Part shown: positions 1-8,348 of the stretch, piece after piece | How the letters are laid out: each line of letters begins with the position of its first letter | Numbering within the stretch: position 1 is the stretch's first letter | NCBI RefSeq assembly: GCF_009831625.1 | Contig: NZ_WUUS01000011.1 | Span: 1-64,000 of the forward strand | DNA: 64,000 bases | Reading direction: 5' to 3' | DNA from: Halobaculum saliterrae | GTDB taxonomy: Archaea > Halobacteriota > Halobacteria > Halobacteriales > Haloferacaceae | The notes under the pieces: model-generated | What the model was told of the DNA's origin: nothing | Database searches by the model: none | What the model saw: only the letters and a program-made list of their open reading frames with translations | Translations under genes and position numbers: made by a program

Positions 1-565
1 CGTCGGCGGGAGTCGTGGCGGCCGCTCGGTCGACCGTTCGGGTCGCGTCCGCCGGCTGTGGCGTCCCCGACTGTCGCGTCCGGTCCGCGGGTGAGCGCGC
101 CTCCGTGTCCTTGGGGTCGCGAGCGGCGGCTGCGTCCCGGGTGGGGTCGGCCGCGGTCGCATCGGCGGGAGCCGACCCGCCCGTCGGACCGGCCCGCGCC
201 GTTCGGTCCGTCTCCGCGGGGTCGGATGCGCGAGCGGAGTCGACGTTCGGGTCGGGCGCGGCACCGGCTGCGGCGTCCGTCCCGTCCGCCGCCGGACCTC
301 TCTCCTCCCGGGCCGCGGCGGCACCCTCTCCCGACGGGCCGTCGCCGCCGTCGCACTCCGGACAGAACTCCTGGCCGTTCTGCCGGAAGACGGGCGACCC
401 GCAGGCGTCGCAGTGGGAGTTGGTCATCGTCGCGCCCTTGAGCAGGAGCTCGCTCATCCGGCGGGTGGACTCGCGCTTTCGCTCGTCGCGGGCGAACTTC
501 TCCTGGAGCTTCTCGCGTTCGGCCTCCTTGTCGAAGCCGGAGTCGTCATCGGCGGTGTCGCTCAT
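1..565 (-). CDS. Sjogren/scleroderma autoantigen-1-like zinc-ribbon protein, 3' end outside window
   Basis: The frame is open from the ATG at 565 to the window edge, so at least 188 residues are present and the C-terminus is missing. The N-terminus is charged and helical (GFDKEAEREKLQEKFARDE), followed by RRMSELLLKGATMTN and a four-cysteine zinc ribbon, CDACGSPVF then EFCPECD, near residues 50-70. This order matches the archaeal autoantigen p27 family, small proteins of unknown biochemical role. After the ribbon the chain becomes an Ala/Thr/Asp/Pro-rich low-complexity tail, probably disordered. It diverges from the helicase gene at 705, and a T-rich element around 590-596 on the minus strand fits a promoter for a leaderless message. 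The family call rests on the helix-plus-ribbon pattern. Confidence 0.7.
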   Translation of the reverse strand, partial: MSDTADDDSGFDKEAEREKLQEKFARDERKRESTRRMSELLLKGATMTNSHCDACGSPVFRQNGQEFCPECDGGDGPSGEGAAAAREERGPAADGTDAAAGAAPDPNVDSARASDPAETDRTARAGPTGGSAPADATAADPTRDAAAARDPKDTEARSPADRTRQSGTPQPADATRTVDRAAATTPAD

Positions 566-704
566 GTCCGACGGGTGGGCACGAGCGGCGAAAAAGTCAG
601 CGGCGGCGGTCGACGCGTCGGCGACACCTGCGCCGCGGGCGAGCGTCGGTTCGCCAGCACCGCGGCACCCGTAGGTTCAAAGCCGATGAGGCGAAAGGTC
701 GAGT

Positions 705-2900
705 GTGTCGACGACGGACGGTCACCTGCGCTTCTTCCCGTACGACGAGCCGTATCCGAACCAGGAGGAGGCGATGGATCGGATCTCCAACTCGCTGGAG
801 CGCGGGCAGGACGTGCTGTTCGAGGGGGCGCCCGGGACCGGCAAGACGCTCTCGGCGCTGGTGCCCGCGCTGCAGCACGCCCGCGATCACGACCGCACCG
901 TCGTCATCACGACGAACGTCCACCAGCAGATGCGGCAGTTCGTCGAGGACGCCCGCGCCATCCACGAGGCGGAGCCGATCCGCGCGACGGTGTTCAAGGG
1001 GAAGTCGTCGATGTGCCACATCGACGTGGACTACCAGGAGTGCCAGACGCTCCGGGACACCACGCGCTCGCTCGTCGAGGACCGGTCCGACAGGGAGCAG
1101 TTGGAGCAGCGGCTGGACGACCTCACCGACGAGATGCGCGAGGGCGCGGAGGGAGCCGGCGGGAGCGGCGGCGCCGGAAGCGCGGCCGAGGCCAGACAGG
1201 CCGTGCAGGAGGAGTTGGAACGGCTCGACGAGGAGATCGACGACGAGGCTGCGAACACCTGCGACCACTACCTCCAGAACCTCACCGCCGACACCGGCGA
1301 GTTCTTCTCGTGGCTGTTCGACGACGTTCGAACCCCGGACGAGGTGTACGAGTACGCGGGCACCCGCGGCTTCTGTGGCTACGAACTGCTGAAGGAGGGG
1401 ATGGAGGAGGTCGAGCTGGTCGTCTGTAACTACCACCACCTCCTCGACCCCCAGATCCGGGAGCAGTTCTTCCGGTGGCTCGACCGCGACCCGCAGGACG
1501 TGATCACCGTCTTCGATGAGGCACACAACGTCGAGGACGCCGCCCGCGATCACGCCTCGAAGACGCTCACCGAGAACACCCTCGAATCGGCGCTCAACGA
1601 GTTGGAGGAGACCGACGACTCCCGCGCCGAGCCCGCCGAGAACGTCCTCCGCGCGTTCACCGAGGCGCTACGGGACACCTACGAGGAGGCGCTCGGCTTC
1701 GGTGCGCGCGAGGGGATCGGCGAGAACTGGGAGGACGTGAACGTCGCGAACGACGACCGCCGCGACGACCTGACGCTCGCGTTCCTCGAGCGCTACGAGG
1801 GGAGCGGGATCCGCGCGGAGTGCGACCTCGCGCTCCAGCTCGGCAAGCGACTGGACGAGGAGTACGAGGAGGCGTACCGCGATGGCGAGACCACCACCCG
1901 ACGCGAGTGTCAGACCCTTCAGGCCGCCGCGTTCGTGTCGGCGTGGATGGACGGCGGCGGCGAGTTGGGCCAGCATCCGGTCGTGTCCGTCCGGCGGGAC
2001 GCCGGCACCGACGAGGTGTACGGCCGCGCGGAGCTGTACACCTGCATCCCGCGGGAGGTGACCGCGGACCTGTTCGACGAGGTGTACGCGAGCGTGCTCA
2101 TGTCCGCGACCCTCCGTCCGTTCGACGTGACCGAGGACGTGCTCGGGCTCTCGGACCCGGCGACGCTCGCGTACGGGATGGCCTATCCCGAGGGGAACCG
2201 CCGGACGTTCTCGGTGGCGACGCCCGCGCTGTTCGCCTCAGAACGCGACGACCCGGGCACGCAGGAGACCATCGCGGCGACGCTCTCGGACGTCGTGCGG
2301 TTCACACCCGGCAACAGCCTCCTGTTTTTCCCGTCGTACGCCGAGGCCGAACGCTATCACGAACTCCTCTCGGGCGACCCGAACCTCGGCACGCTCCTGC
2401 TCGACGGCTCCGAACCCGACACCGAGCAACTTCGCCGCCGACTCGTCGACGGCGACGGCTCCACACTGTTCACCTCGCTGTGGGGCACCCTCGCGGAAGG
2501 GGTGAGCTTCGACGGCGACGACGCCCGGACGGTCGCGGTCGTCGGCGTGCCGTACCCGCACCTCTCCGAGCGGATGGAGGCGGTGCAGGACGCCTACGAC
2601 CGCGCGTTCGCCGAGCGGTCGCGGGACGCCGGGTGGGAGTACGCCGTCGAGATCCCGACGATCCGCAAGACCCGGCAGGCGCTCGGACGGGTGATACGCT
2701 CGCCGACCGACTTCGGCGTGCGCGCGCTGCTGGACAAGCGGTACACGTCCGCCGACATGGGGAAGTACTCCGTGCGCGGCGCGTTCCCCGTCGAGGAGCG
2801 CGAGGAGCTGATCGACATCGGTCCCGAGAAGCTGAAGTTCGCGATGCTGAACTTCTTCAGCGACCACGACGCGTACGACGGAGCGCCGCCGGAGCCGTAG
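705..2900 (+). CDS. XPD/Rad3-type superfamily 2 DNA helicase
   Basis: A 731-residue ATP-dependent DNA helicase of the XPD/Rad3/DinG group, acting in repair or genome maintenance. Walker A is GAPGTGKT at residues 41-48 and the Walker B/DEAH box is at 271-274. Motif VI is in the C-terminal half (RQALGRVIRSP). Cys104, Cys113, Cys186, Cys224 and Cys241 lie between motifs I and II, where this family carries its iron-sulfur domain; which four are ligands cannot be decided here. A Gly/Ala-rich linker at about 147-163 interrupts that domain. The start is GTG, with an AT-rich element (GGTTCAAAG) about 30 bases upstream, consistent with a leaderless message. It diverges from the zinc-ribbon gene. Confidence 0.9.
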   Translation: MSTTDGHLRFFPYDEPYPNQEEAMDRISNSLERGQDVLFEGAPGTGKTLSALVPALQHARDHDRTVVITTNVHQQMRQFVEDARAIHEAEPIRATVFKGKSSMCHIDVDYQECQTLRDTTRSLVEDRSDREQLEQRLDDLTDEMREGAEGAGGSGGAGSAAEARQAVQEELERLDEEIDDEAANTCDHYLQNLTADTGEFFSWLFDDVRTPDEVYEYAGTRGFCGYELLKEGMEEVELVVCNYHHLLDPQIREQFFRWLDRDPQDVITVFDEAHNVEDAARDHASKTLTENTLESALNELEETDDSRAEPAENVLRAFTEALRDTYEEALGFGAREGIGENWEDVNVANDDRRDDLTLAFLERYEGSGIRAECDLALQLGKRLDEEYEEAYRDGETTTRRECQTLQAAAFVSAWMDGGGELGQHPVVSVRRDAGTDEVYGRAELYTCIPREVTADLFDEVYASVLMSATLRPFDVTEDVLGLSDPATLAYGMAYPEGNRRTFSVATPALFASERDDPGTQETIAATLSDVVRFTPGNSLLFFPSYAEAERYHELLSGDPNLGTLLLDGSEPDTEQLRRRLVDGDGSTLFTSLWGTLAEGVSFDGDDARTVAVVGVPYPHLSERMEAVQDAYDRAFAERSRDAGWEYAVEIPTIRKTRQALGRVIRSPTDFGVRALLDKRYTSADMGKYSVRGAFPVEEREELIDIGPEKLKFAMLNFFSDHDAYDGAPPEP

Positions 2901-2938
2901 CCCGGACCGTGGCGGTCACGGGTGCGGGACGGGGACGG

Positions 2939-3874
2939 CTACTCCAACAGCTCCACCAGCAGTCCCTTCTGTGCGTGCATCCGGTTCTCCGCCTGCTCCC
3001 ACACGAGCGAGCGCTCCGACTCCAGCACCGCGTCGGTCACCTCCTCCCCGCGGTGGGCGGGCAGGCAGTGCATGAACGCCGCGTCGGTGCCGTCGAGCAG
3101 CTCCTCGTTCACCTGGTACCCCTCGAAGTCGGGGAGCTTCACCTCGCGGAGGTCCTCCTCGCCCATGCTCACCCACACGTCGGTGTACACCACGTCCGCG
3201 TCGGCGACGGCCTCCTCGGGGGTGTCGGCGACTGTCGGCTCGGTTCCCAGCTCCCCACAGCGCTCGTACACGTCGTCGCCGAGGCCGTAGCCGTCGGGCG
3301 TTGCGACCGCGAGATCCAGGCCGGCGAGCGCGGCGCCGACGGCGAACGAGCGGCCGACGTTGTTGCCGTCGCCGACCCACGCCGCCTGCACCTCCGAGAG
3401 GTCGCCGACCGACTCGCGGATCGTGAGCAAGTCCGCGAGCGTCTGGCAGGGATGGGCGTCGTCGGTGAGCCCGTTGATCACCGGAACGTCGGCGTACTCC
3501 GCGAGGATCTCGGCGTTCTCGTGGGCGAACGTCCGCACCATGATGGCGTCGGCGTAGCCGCCGAGGGCGCGGGCGGTGTCCTTCAGCGGCTCCCCGTGGC
3601 CGAGCTGGATCGCGTCGGGGCCGAGGAACATCGCGTGACCGCCGAGTTGGGTCATCCCCGTCTCGAAGCTCGCCCGCGTCCGGGTCGAGGGCTTCTCGAA
3701 CAGCATCGCCAGCGTCGTCCGCGGGAGCTGCGTGAGGTCCTTGCCCGCCTTCAGGTCGGAGGCGCGCGCGAGAACGCCCGCGAGTTGGTCGGTCGTCAGG
3801 TCGTCGATGTCGAGGAAGTCGCTCGGGAACTCCTCGGCGTCGTCCGGGGTCGTCGATGTCGTGTGGGTGCTCAT
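2939..3874 (-). CDS. argF: Ornithine carbamoyltransferase
   Basis: Converts ornithine and carbamoyl phosphate to citrulline in the cytoplasm. It is 311 residues, the usual length. The carbamoyl-phosphate loop is FEKPSTRTRASFE, the HPCQTLAD motif binds substrate, and MHCLPAHRGEEV near the C-terminus carries the ornithine-site cysteine. The frame stays open for another 300 codons upstream, but the ATG at 3874 puts the N-terminus at family length, and the extra sequence is Arg-rich shadow. It is the last gene of the LysW-type arginine operon, 107 bases after lysK, which supplies its ornithine. No strong terminator with a T-run is seen after the stop. The 38-base gap to the helicase gene is convergent. 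Confidence 0.96.
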   Translation of the reverse strand: MSTHTTSTTPDDAEEFPSDFLDIDDLTTDQLAGVLARASDLKAGKDLTQLPRTTLAMLFEKPSTRTRASFETGMTQLGGHAMFLGPDAIQLGHGEPLKDTARALGGYADAIMVRTFAHENAEILAEYADVPVINGLTDDAHPCQTLADLLTIRESVGDLSEVQAAWVGDGNNVGRSFAVGAALAGLDLAVATPDGYGLGDDVYERCGELGTEPTVADTPEEAVADADVVYTDVWVSMGEEDLREVKLPDFEGYQVNEELLDGTDAAFMHCLPAHRGEEVTDAVLESERSLVWEQAENRMHAQKGLLVELLE

Positions 3875-3981
3875 CGTGATCGTGGGTCGTGGGGTGGTGT
3901 CGCGTGTGGCGAGTCGGTGTCGTGTGAGGGTGCGTGAGAACGGGGCGGGCGACGGTCGGAGGCCGCCGGATCCGCCGTGGG

Positions 3982-5076
3982 TCAGTCGTCGGCTCGGTCT
4001 CGCAGTCGTTCGGAGGCGTCCGTCAGCACCTCGACCGCGCGGTCGAACTCCGCCAGCGGGAGCCGCTCGTCGGGCGCGTGATCCAGCGACGAGTCGCCGG
4101 GGCCGTACGTCGCCATCGGCGCGTCCCACGCGCCGGCGAAGACGTTCACGTCGGCAGTGCCGGTCTTGCGAAGCAGGCGAGGGTCCCCGCCCGCGCGACG
4201 GATCCCGCCGCGGATCGCCGTCGCGACGGGGTCGCGGGGGTCCCCCATCACGGGAGGGATCGGCTCGTTCCAGTTGACCGTCCCGGCCTCCAGCTCGGCG
4301 TCGGCGCGCTCGCGAACGTCCTCCGGGTCGAGCGACGGCGGCACACGGAACTGCACGTCCATCGTCGCCTCCATCGAGAGGCCGTCCTCCGAGAGGCCGC
4401 CGTCGACGGCGACGGGCTTGGTCGTCACCTGCTCGAAGACGGCGCCGTAGTCGTAGTAGTCGAACGCGCCCTCGACGCGCTGCCACCAGTGCATCGCGTG
4501 CTGGACCGCGTTCGGGTCCGGGCGCGACGTGTGTCCCGACTCGCTGGTCGCGACGTACGTGCCCGAGATCAGCCCGCGGTAGCCGAGCGTCACGGCGTCC
4601 CAGCCGGACGGCTCGCCGTTGATGACTGCCTCGGGCGCGTCGCGGGTCTCGACGAGGTGGCGGGCGCCGCGCGAATCCGTCTCCTCGCCGGTCACGCCGA
4701 CGAACGAGACGCCCGTCTCGACGGCCGCGACGGCCATCGCCGCCAGCGACCCCGTGGCGTCGACGCTCCCGCGACCCCACAGCACGGGACCGTCGGCGTC
4801 CAACTCCTCGTCGCCGTCGGCGATCTCGACGGGGATGTCGCCCGGGACGGTGTCGACGTGGGAGGTCAACAGCAGCGAGTCGTCGCCCGGCGCGTGGACG
4901 TTCCCGACCTCGTCGGTGTGCGCCTCGCGGTCGTGGTCCTCGAAGAACGCCACGAGGACGGCCGCCGCGTCGGCCTCCTCGCCCGAAACCGACGGCGTCG
5001 ACACCAGATCGTACAGCAACTGCCGGCCCTCGGTGTCGAGCGCCTCCGTCGGGTCCAGCGGGTTCGACACAGCCAT
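3982..5076 (-). CDS. lysK: LysW-ornithine (or LysW-lysine) carboxypeptidase, M20-type
   Basis: Releases ornithine (and possibly lysine) from the LysW carrier protein, the step played by ArgE in bacteria. It is 364 residues. M20 metallopeptidase features are visible: the metal His in LLLTSHVDTVPG, the catalytic Glu pair in VTGEETDSRGARH, and the late metal His in GDSSLDHAPDERL. Family knowledge places LysK after ArgD in the carrier-bound pathway, which matches the order here. The ATG at 5076 overlaps the TGA of a 20-codon ORF (TGATG), and GGGGGTGA just upstream may serve as its ribosome-binding site. A TTG three bases earlier is a less likely start. Confidence 0.92.
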   Translation of the reverse strand: MAVSNPLDPTEALDTEGRQLLYDLVSTPSVSGEEADAAAVLVAFFEDHDREAHTDEVGNVHAPGDDSLLLTSHVDTVPGDIPVEIADGDEELDADGPVLWGRGSVDATGSLAAMAVAAVETGVSFVGVTGEETDSRGARHLVETRDAPEAVINGEPSGWDAVTLGYRGLISGTYVATSESGHTSRPDPNAVQHAMHWWQRVEGAFDYYDYGAVFEQVTTKPVAVDGGLSEDGLSMEATMDVQFRVPPSLDPEDVRERADAELEAGTVNWNEPIPPVMGDPRDPVATAIRGGIRRAGGDPRLLRKTGTADVNVFAGAWDAPMATYGPGDSSLDHAPDERLPLAEFDRAVEVLTDASERLRDRADD

Positions 5077-5138
5077 CAACCGTTCACCCCCGACTCGGTC
5101 GTCACGGTCGTCGAGGCCAGCACGGCCGTGACTGCCAT
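5076..5138 (-). CDS. 20-codon ORF coupled between argD and lysK
   Basis: A 20-residue reading frame (MAVTAVLASTTVTTESGVNG) fills the space between argD and lysK exactly. Its ATG overlaps the argD stop as TGATG, and its own TGA overlaps the lysK ATG as TGATG. A GGAGGTG sequence lies eight bases ahead of its start, so it has a better ribosome-binding site than many genes here. It could be a real micropeptide, a coupling spacer that delivers ribosomes to lysK, or chance. No homologue is recognised. The exact fit at both ends is what makes it worth listing. Confidence 0.35.
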   Translation of the reverse strand: MAVTAVLASTTVTTESGVNG

Positions 5139-6301
5139 CACAGCACCTCCGTCAGCGCGTCGACGACCTCGCGGGCGTGCCCCTCGTTGATCACGAGCGG
5201 CGGGAGCAGGCGAAGCACCGAGCGCCCCGCCGGCAGCGCGAGGATCTGGTGCTCCATCGCCAACTCGCGCAGGTAGCGGTTCGCCCCGCGCTTCACCTCG
5301 ACGCCGATCATCAGGCCCTCGCCGCGCACCTCGCGCACGGGGAGGTCGTGCTCCTCGACCGCCTCCTCCAGTTGCGTGGTGAGGTAGTCGCCGACCATCG
5401 CCGCGTGGCCGGGCACGTCGTTGGCGACCAGCTCCTCCAGCGTCGCGTTGGCCGCGGCGGCGACGACCGGGTTGCCCGAGAACGTCGAGCCGTGGCTGGC
5501 GGCGCCGTCGGCGATCCAGTCGGCACACAGCGTCGCGCCCAGCGGGAGGCCGGAGGCGACGCCCTTCGCCGTCGTCAGGATGTCGGGCTGGACGCCGACG
5601 CCCTCGCAGGCCCACAGGTCGCCCGTGCGGCCCATCCCCGTCTGGATCTCGTCGAACACCAGCGCCGCGCCGGCGTCCGCGGTGAGATCGCGCGCGGACT
5701 GGAGGTACTCGGGGTCGGCGGGGTTGATCCCGCCCTCCCCCTGCACGGGTTCGAGGAACACCGCGGCCGTCTCGTCGTCGACGGCCTCCGCGAGCGCCTC
5801 GCTATCCCCGTAGTCGACGAACTCGACGCCGCCGGCGACGGGCTCGAACGGGGCGCGGTACTTCTTCTTCCACGTCATCGCCAGCGCGCCCAGCGTCCGG
5901 CCGTGGAAGCCGCGCTTCGTCGCGACGATCTTCTGGCGACCCGTCGCCGAGCGCGCGAACTTCATCGCCGCCTCGTTCGCCTCGGTCCCCGAGTTACAGA
6001 GCCACACCTTCGAGATGTCGCCGGGGGCGACCGCGCCGAGGCGCTCGTACAGCTCCGTCCGGGCGCTGTTGGGGTACGACGCCTGCACGTACAGCAGTTC
6101 GGCCGCCTGCTCCTGCACCGCGTCGACGACGGCGGGCGGGCAGTGACCCAGCGGGGTGCACGCGTAGCTGGCGCCGAAGTCGAGGTACTCGGTCCCGTCG
6201 CTAGCGGTGAGGTGGACGCCGTCACCGGACTCGATGGGGATCGGCTTCTCGGAGAAGACGAACCCCTCGCCCGCACCGTTCAGATCCTCGAAGTCGGTCA
6301 T
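5138..6301 (-). CDS. argD: LysW-glutamate-semialdehyde/acetylornithine aminotransferase
   Basis: Class III PLP aminotransferase that aminates the carrier-bound semialdehyde, producing LysW-ornithine; related enzymes also act in lysine synthesis. It is 387 residues, normal for ArgD/LysJ. Visible marks are ASYACTPLGHCPPAVVDA near the N-terminus, CNSGTEANEAAMKFAR, GFHGRTLGALAMTWK, the cofactor Asp in ALVFDEIQTGMGRTG, and the Schiff-base lysine in ILTTAKGVASGLPLGA. The start overlaps the argB stop by four bases (ATGA), so the genes are translationally coupled. Its stop overlaps the start of the small ORF that leads into lysK. Confidence 0.95.
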   Translation of the reverse strand: MTDFEDLNGAGEGFVFSEKPIPIESGDGVHLTASDGTEYLDFGASYACTPLGHCPPAVVDAVQEQAAELLYVQASYPNSARTELYERLGAVAPGDISKVWLCNSGTEANEAAMKFARSATGRQKIVATKRGFHGRTLGALAMTWKKKYRAPFEPVAGGVEFVDYGDSEALAEAVDDETAAVFLEPVQGEGGINPADPEYLQSARDLTADAGAALVFDEIQTGMGRTGDLWACEGVGVQPDILTTAKGVASGLPLGATLCADWIADGAASHGSTFSGNPVVAAAANATLEELVANDVPGHAAMVGDYLTTQLEEAVEEHDLPVREVRGEGLMIGVEVKRGANRYLRELAMEHQILALPAGRSVLRLLPPLVINEGHAREVVDALTEVL

Positions 6302-7224
6302 CCGTCCACCTCAGCGTCGGCAGCAGTGTCAGCCTCCGCCCCGTCCGTGACGGCGGAGCGCTCGATGCGGGTTCCGGCGCCGTCGAGCGCGGCGACGATG
6401 GGGTCGCGGACGTTCGCGTCGGCGACGGTGACCGCGCGGGCGCCGGATTCGAGCGCCTCGGTCGCCGCCATCACCTTCCGCGTCATGAACCCCTCGGCGG
6501 CGTCGGTGAGCGCCTCGTACTCTCCGCCCGTCATCACCGACTCGATCAGGGTGTCGGGGTCGTCCGGGTCCGCGTACACGCCCGAGACGTCCGTGAGGAC
6601 GACCAGTTCCGCGCCGAGCGCGCCCGCGACCGCCGCGGCCGCGCGGTCGGCGTCGGTGTTCACCGGGGTGCCCTCGCTCTCGGACTCCATGCCGAACATC
6701 GGCGGGGAGGCGACGGGCGTGTAGCCGCCCGCGAGCAGGGTGGACAGGAGGTCGACGTTCACCTCCTTCGGTGTGCCCGAGTGGTCGCCGCGTTTGATCT
6801 TCCGCTTGCCGTCCTCGACGACGCGCACGGCCGATTTCCGGGGGCCGGCGAGGAGGCCGCCGTCGACGCCCGAGAGACCGACGGCGTCGACGCCGGCGTT
6901 CCGCATCGCGGTGACGAGGTCCGTGTTCACCCCTCCGGCCATCGCCATCGTGAACGCCTCCATCGTCTCGGCGTCGGTGAAGCGGCCGGTGACGCCCGAG
7001 GGGGTCTCGACGTACTCCGACTCGATTCCGAGGCGGTCCAGGAGGTCGTCGACGGCGGTCGATCCGCCGTGGACGACGACCACGTCCCGACCGTTGGCGA
7101 CAAGGTGGGCAACGTCGCCGACGGCGCCCGCGGGGTCGACCGCGCGCGCGCCGCCGAGTTTCACGACGACCGGGGGGACGTCGCCGGACCCGTCGGTCAG
7201 CGGCGTCGATCCGAACCCGGTCAC
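6298..7224 (-). CDS. argB: LysW-glutamate kinase (acetylglutamate kinase family)
   Basis: Amino-acid kinase that phosphorylates the carrier-linked glutamate. It is 308 residues. The phosphate-binding start VVVKLGGA follows a short acidic extension; VVVVHGGS binds substrate, and TDVSGVYADPDDPDTL is the nucleotide-site block typical of the family. The middle contains KIKRGDHSGTPKEVN, also seen in LysZ/ArgB of archaea. The C-terminal 25 residues are an acidic Ala-rich tail. It overlaps argC upstream by ATGA and argD downstream by four bases. Whether the substrate is glutamate, aminoadipate or both cannot be told from sequence; neighbouring argF, argG and argH point to arginine. Confidence 0.93.
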   Translation of the reverse strand: MTGFGSTPLTDGSGDVPPVVVKLGGARAVDPAGAVGDVAHLVANGRDVVVVHGGSTAVDDLLDRLGIESEYVETPSGVTGRFTDAETMEAFTMAMAGGVNTDLVTAMRNAGVDAVGLSGVDGGLLAGPRKSAVRVVEDGKRKIKRGDHSGTPKEVNVDLLSTLLAGGYTPVASPPMFGMESESEGTPVNTDADRAAAAVAGALGAELVVLTDVSGVYADPDDPDTLIESVMTGGEYEALTDAAEGFMTRKVMAATEALESGARAVTVADANVRDPIVAALDGAGTRIERSAVTDGAEADTAADAEVDG

Positions 7225-8348
7225 GGCGATCCCACGGGGTGGAGCCCCTGGAACTCCAGGCCGGCCGTCTCATCGAGCCCGAGCGCGACGTTGGCGGCGT
7301 GGACCGCCTGCCCCGCCGCGCCCTTCATCACGTTGTCGATGGCCGAGAAGGCAACCACGCGGCCGTTCTCGGGGTCGAGCTCGAAGCCGACCTCGGCGTG
7401 GTTCGTCCCGGCCACGGCCTTCGGCTCGGGGTAGCGGTACACGCCGCCGCCGCCCGCGACGAGGCGGACGAACGGCTCGTCGTCGTACGCCTCGCGGTAG
7501 GCGCCCCAGAGGTCGCCCGTGGTGACGCGCTCGCTCGGGAAGGCGTGGCACGTCGCCGCCGCCCCGCGGGTCATGTCGACCGCGTGGACGGTGAACGACA
7601 GCGAGAGGCCCAACTCCTGCTGGATCTCCGCTTCGTGGCGGTGGCCCGTCGGCGCGTACGGGCGCACGACGCCCGAGCGCTCGGGGTGGCTGGAGGCGGC
7701 GCCGCCGCCGGCGCCGCCCTCCGATGAGCCGACCTTCAGATCGGCGACCACCTGATCGTCGGGCGTGATGACGCCCGAATCGACCAGCGGCTTCAGCGCC
7801 AGCATCGTCGCCGTCGCGTTGCAGCCGCCGGAGGCGATGAGGTCCGCCCCCTCCAGCGTCTCGCGTCCGAGTTCGGGGAGCGCGTACGCCGCGTCCGCGA
7901 GATGTTCGGGCGCCGTGTGGCCGTCGTACCACTCGTCGTAGGCGTCCGCCTCGTCGAGGCGGAAGTCCGCCGAGAGGTCGACCACGGTGCCCGCCGCGTC
8001 GCGGAAGGCGTCGATGTGTTCCATCGAGACGCCGTGGGGTGTCGACGCGAACAGCACGTCCACCGAGTCGAGGTCCTCGGGCGAGGAGAAGCGTACGTCG
8101 ACGCCGCGGAGGTTCGGGTGGACGTAGCCGAGCGTCTTGTTCTCGTACTCGCGGCTCGTCGCCTGGACGAGTTCGAAGTTCGGATGCCCGGTCAGCAGGC
8201 GGCACAGTTCGCCGCCCGCGAAGCCGGAGGCGCCGACGACGGAGGCGGTGAGCGTGGGCTCGCCGCCGTCGGTGACGGCGCGCCGCTCACGGGGCACTTC
8301 GTGCCCCGTTCGCATCGAGGTCTCGCTCCGCTCGACCTCGCCGCTCAT
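7221..8348 (-). CDS. argC: LysW-glutamyl-phosphate reductase
   Basis: NADP-dependent reduction of the carrier-bound acyl phosphate to the semialdehyde. It is 375 residues from the ATG at 8348. The nucleotide loop is VVGASGFAGGELCRLL, the catalytic cysteine lies in ASGGCNATATMLA, and HAVDMTRGAAATCHAF is the usual downstream block. About 30 residues precede the conserved fold; they are encoded partly by two palindromes (8289-8309 and 8316-8340), so the true start may be the internal ATG at MRTGHE or the GTG at VTDGGEP. The start overlaps the argX stop by ATGA. Residues in the SSEGGAGGGAASSHPER stretch are Gly/Ala/Ser-rich, a likely surface loop. Confidence 0.93.
   Translation of the reverse strand: MSGEVERSETSMRTGHEVPRERRAVTDGGEPTLTASVVGASGFAGGELCRLLTGHPNFELVQATSREYENKTLGYVHPNLRGVDVRFSSPEDLDSVDVLFASTPHGVSMEHIDAFRDAAGTVVDLSADFRLDEADAYDEWYDGHTAPEHLADAAYALPELGRETLEGADLIASGGCNATATMLALKPLVDSGVITPDDQVVADLKVGSSEGGAGGGAASSHPERSGVVRPYAPTGHRHEAEIQQELGLSLSFTVHAVDMTRGAAATCHAFPSERVTTGDLWGAYREAYDDEPFVRLVAGGGGVYRYPEPKAVAGTNHAEVGFELDPENGRVVAFSAIDNVMKGAAGQAVHAANVALGLDETAGLEFQGLHPVGSP
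8289..8340. repeat. Two adjacent hairpin palindromes inside the argC 5' end
   Basis: At 8289-8309 the sequence acggggcac-ttc-gtgccccgt is a perfect 9-base inverted repeat with a 3-base loop. At 8316-8340 CGAGGTC and GACCTCG form a second, 7-base inverted repeat around TCGCTCCGCTC. Both sit within the variable N-terminal extension of ArgC, and they encode the odd ERSETSMRTGHEVPRERR peptide. Such arginine/glutamate-rich peptides are what inserted palindromic repeats produce in haloarchaeal genes. Confidence 0.6.
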
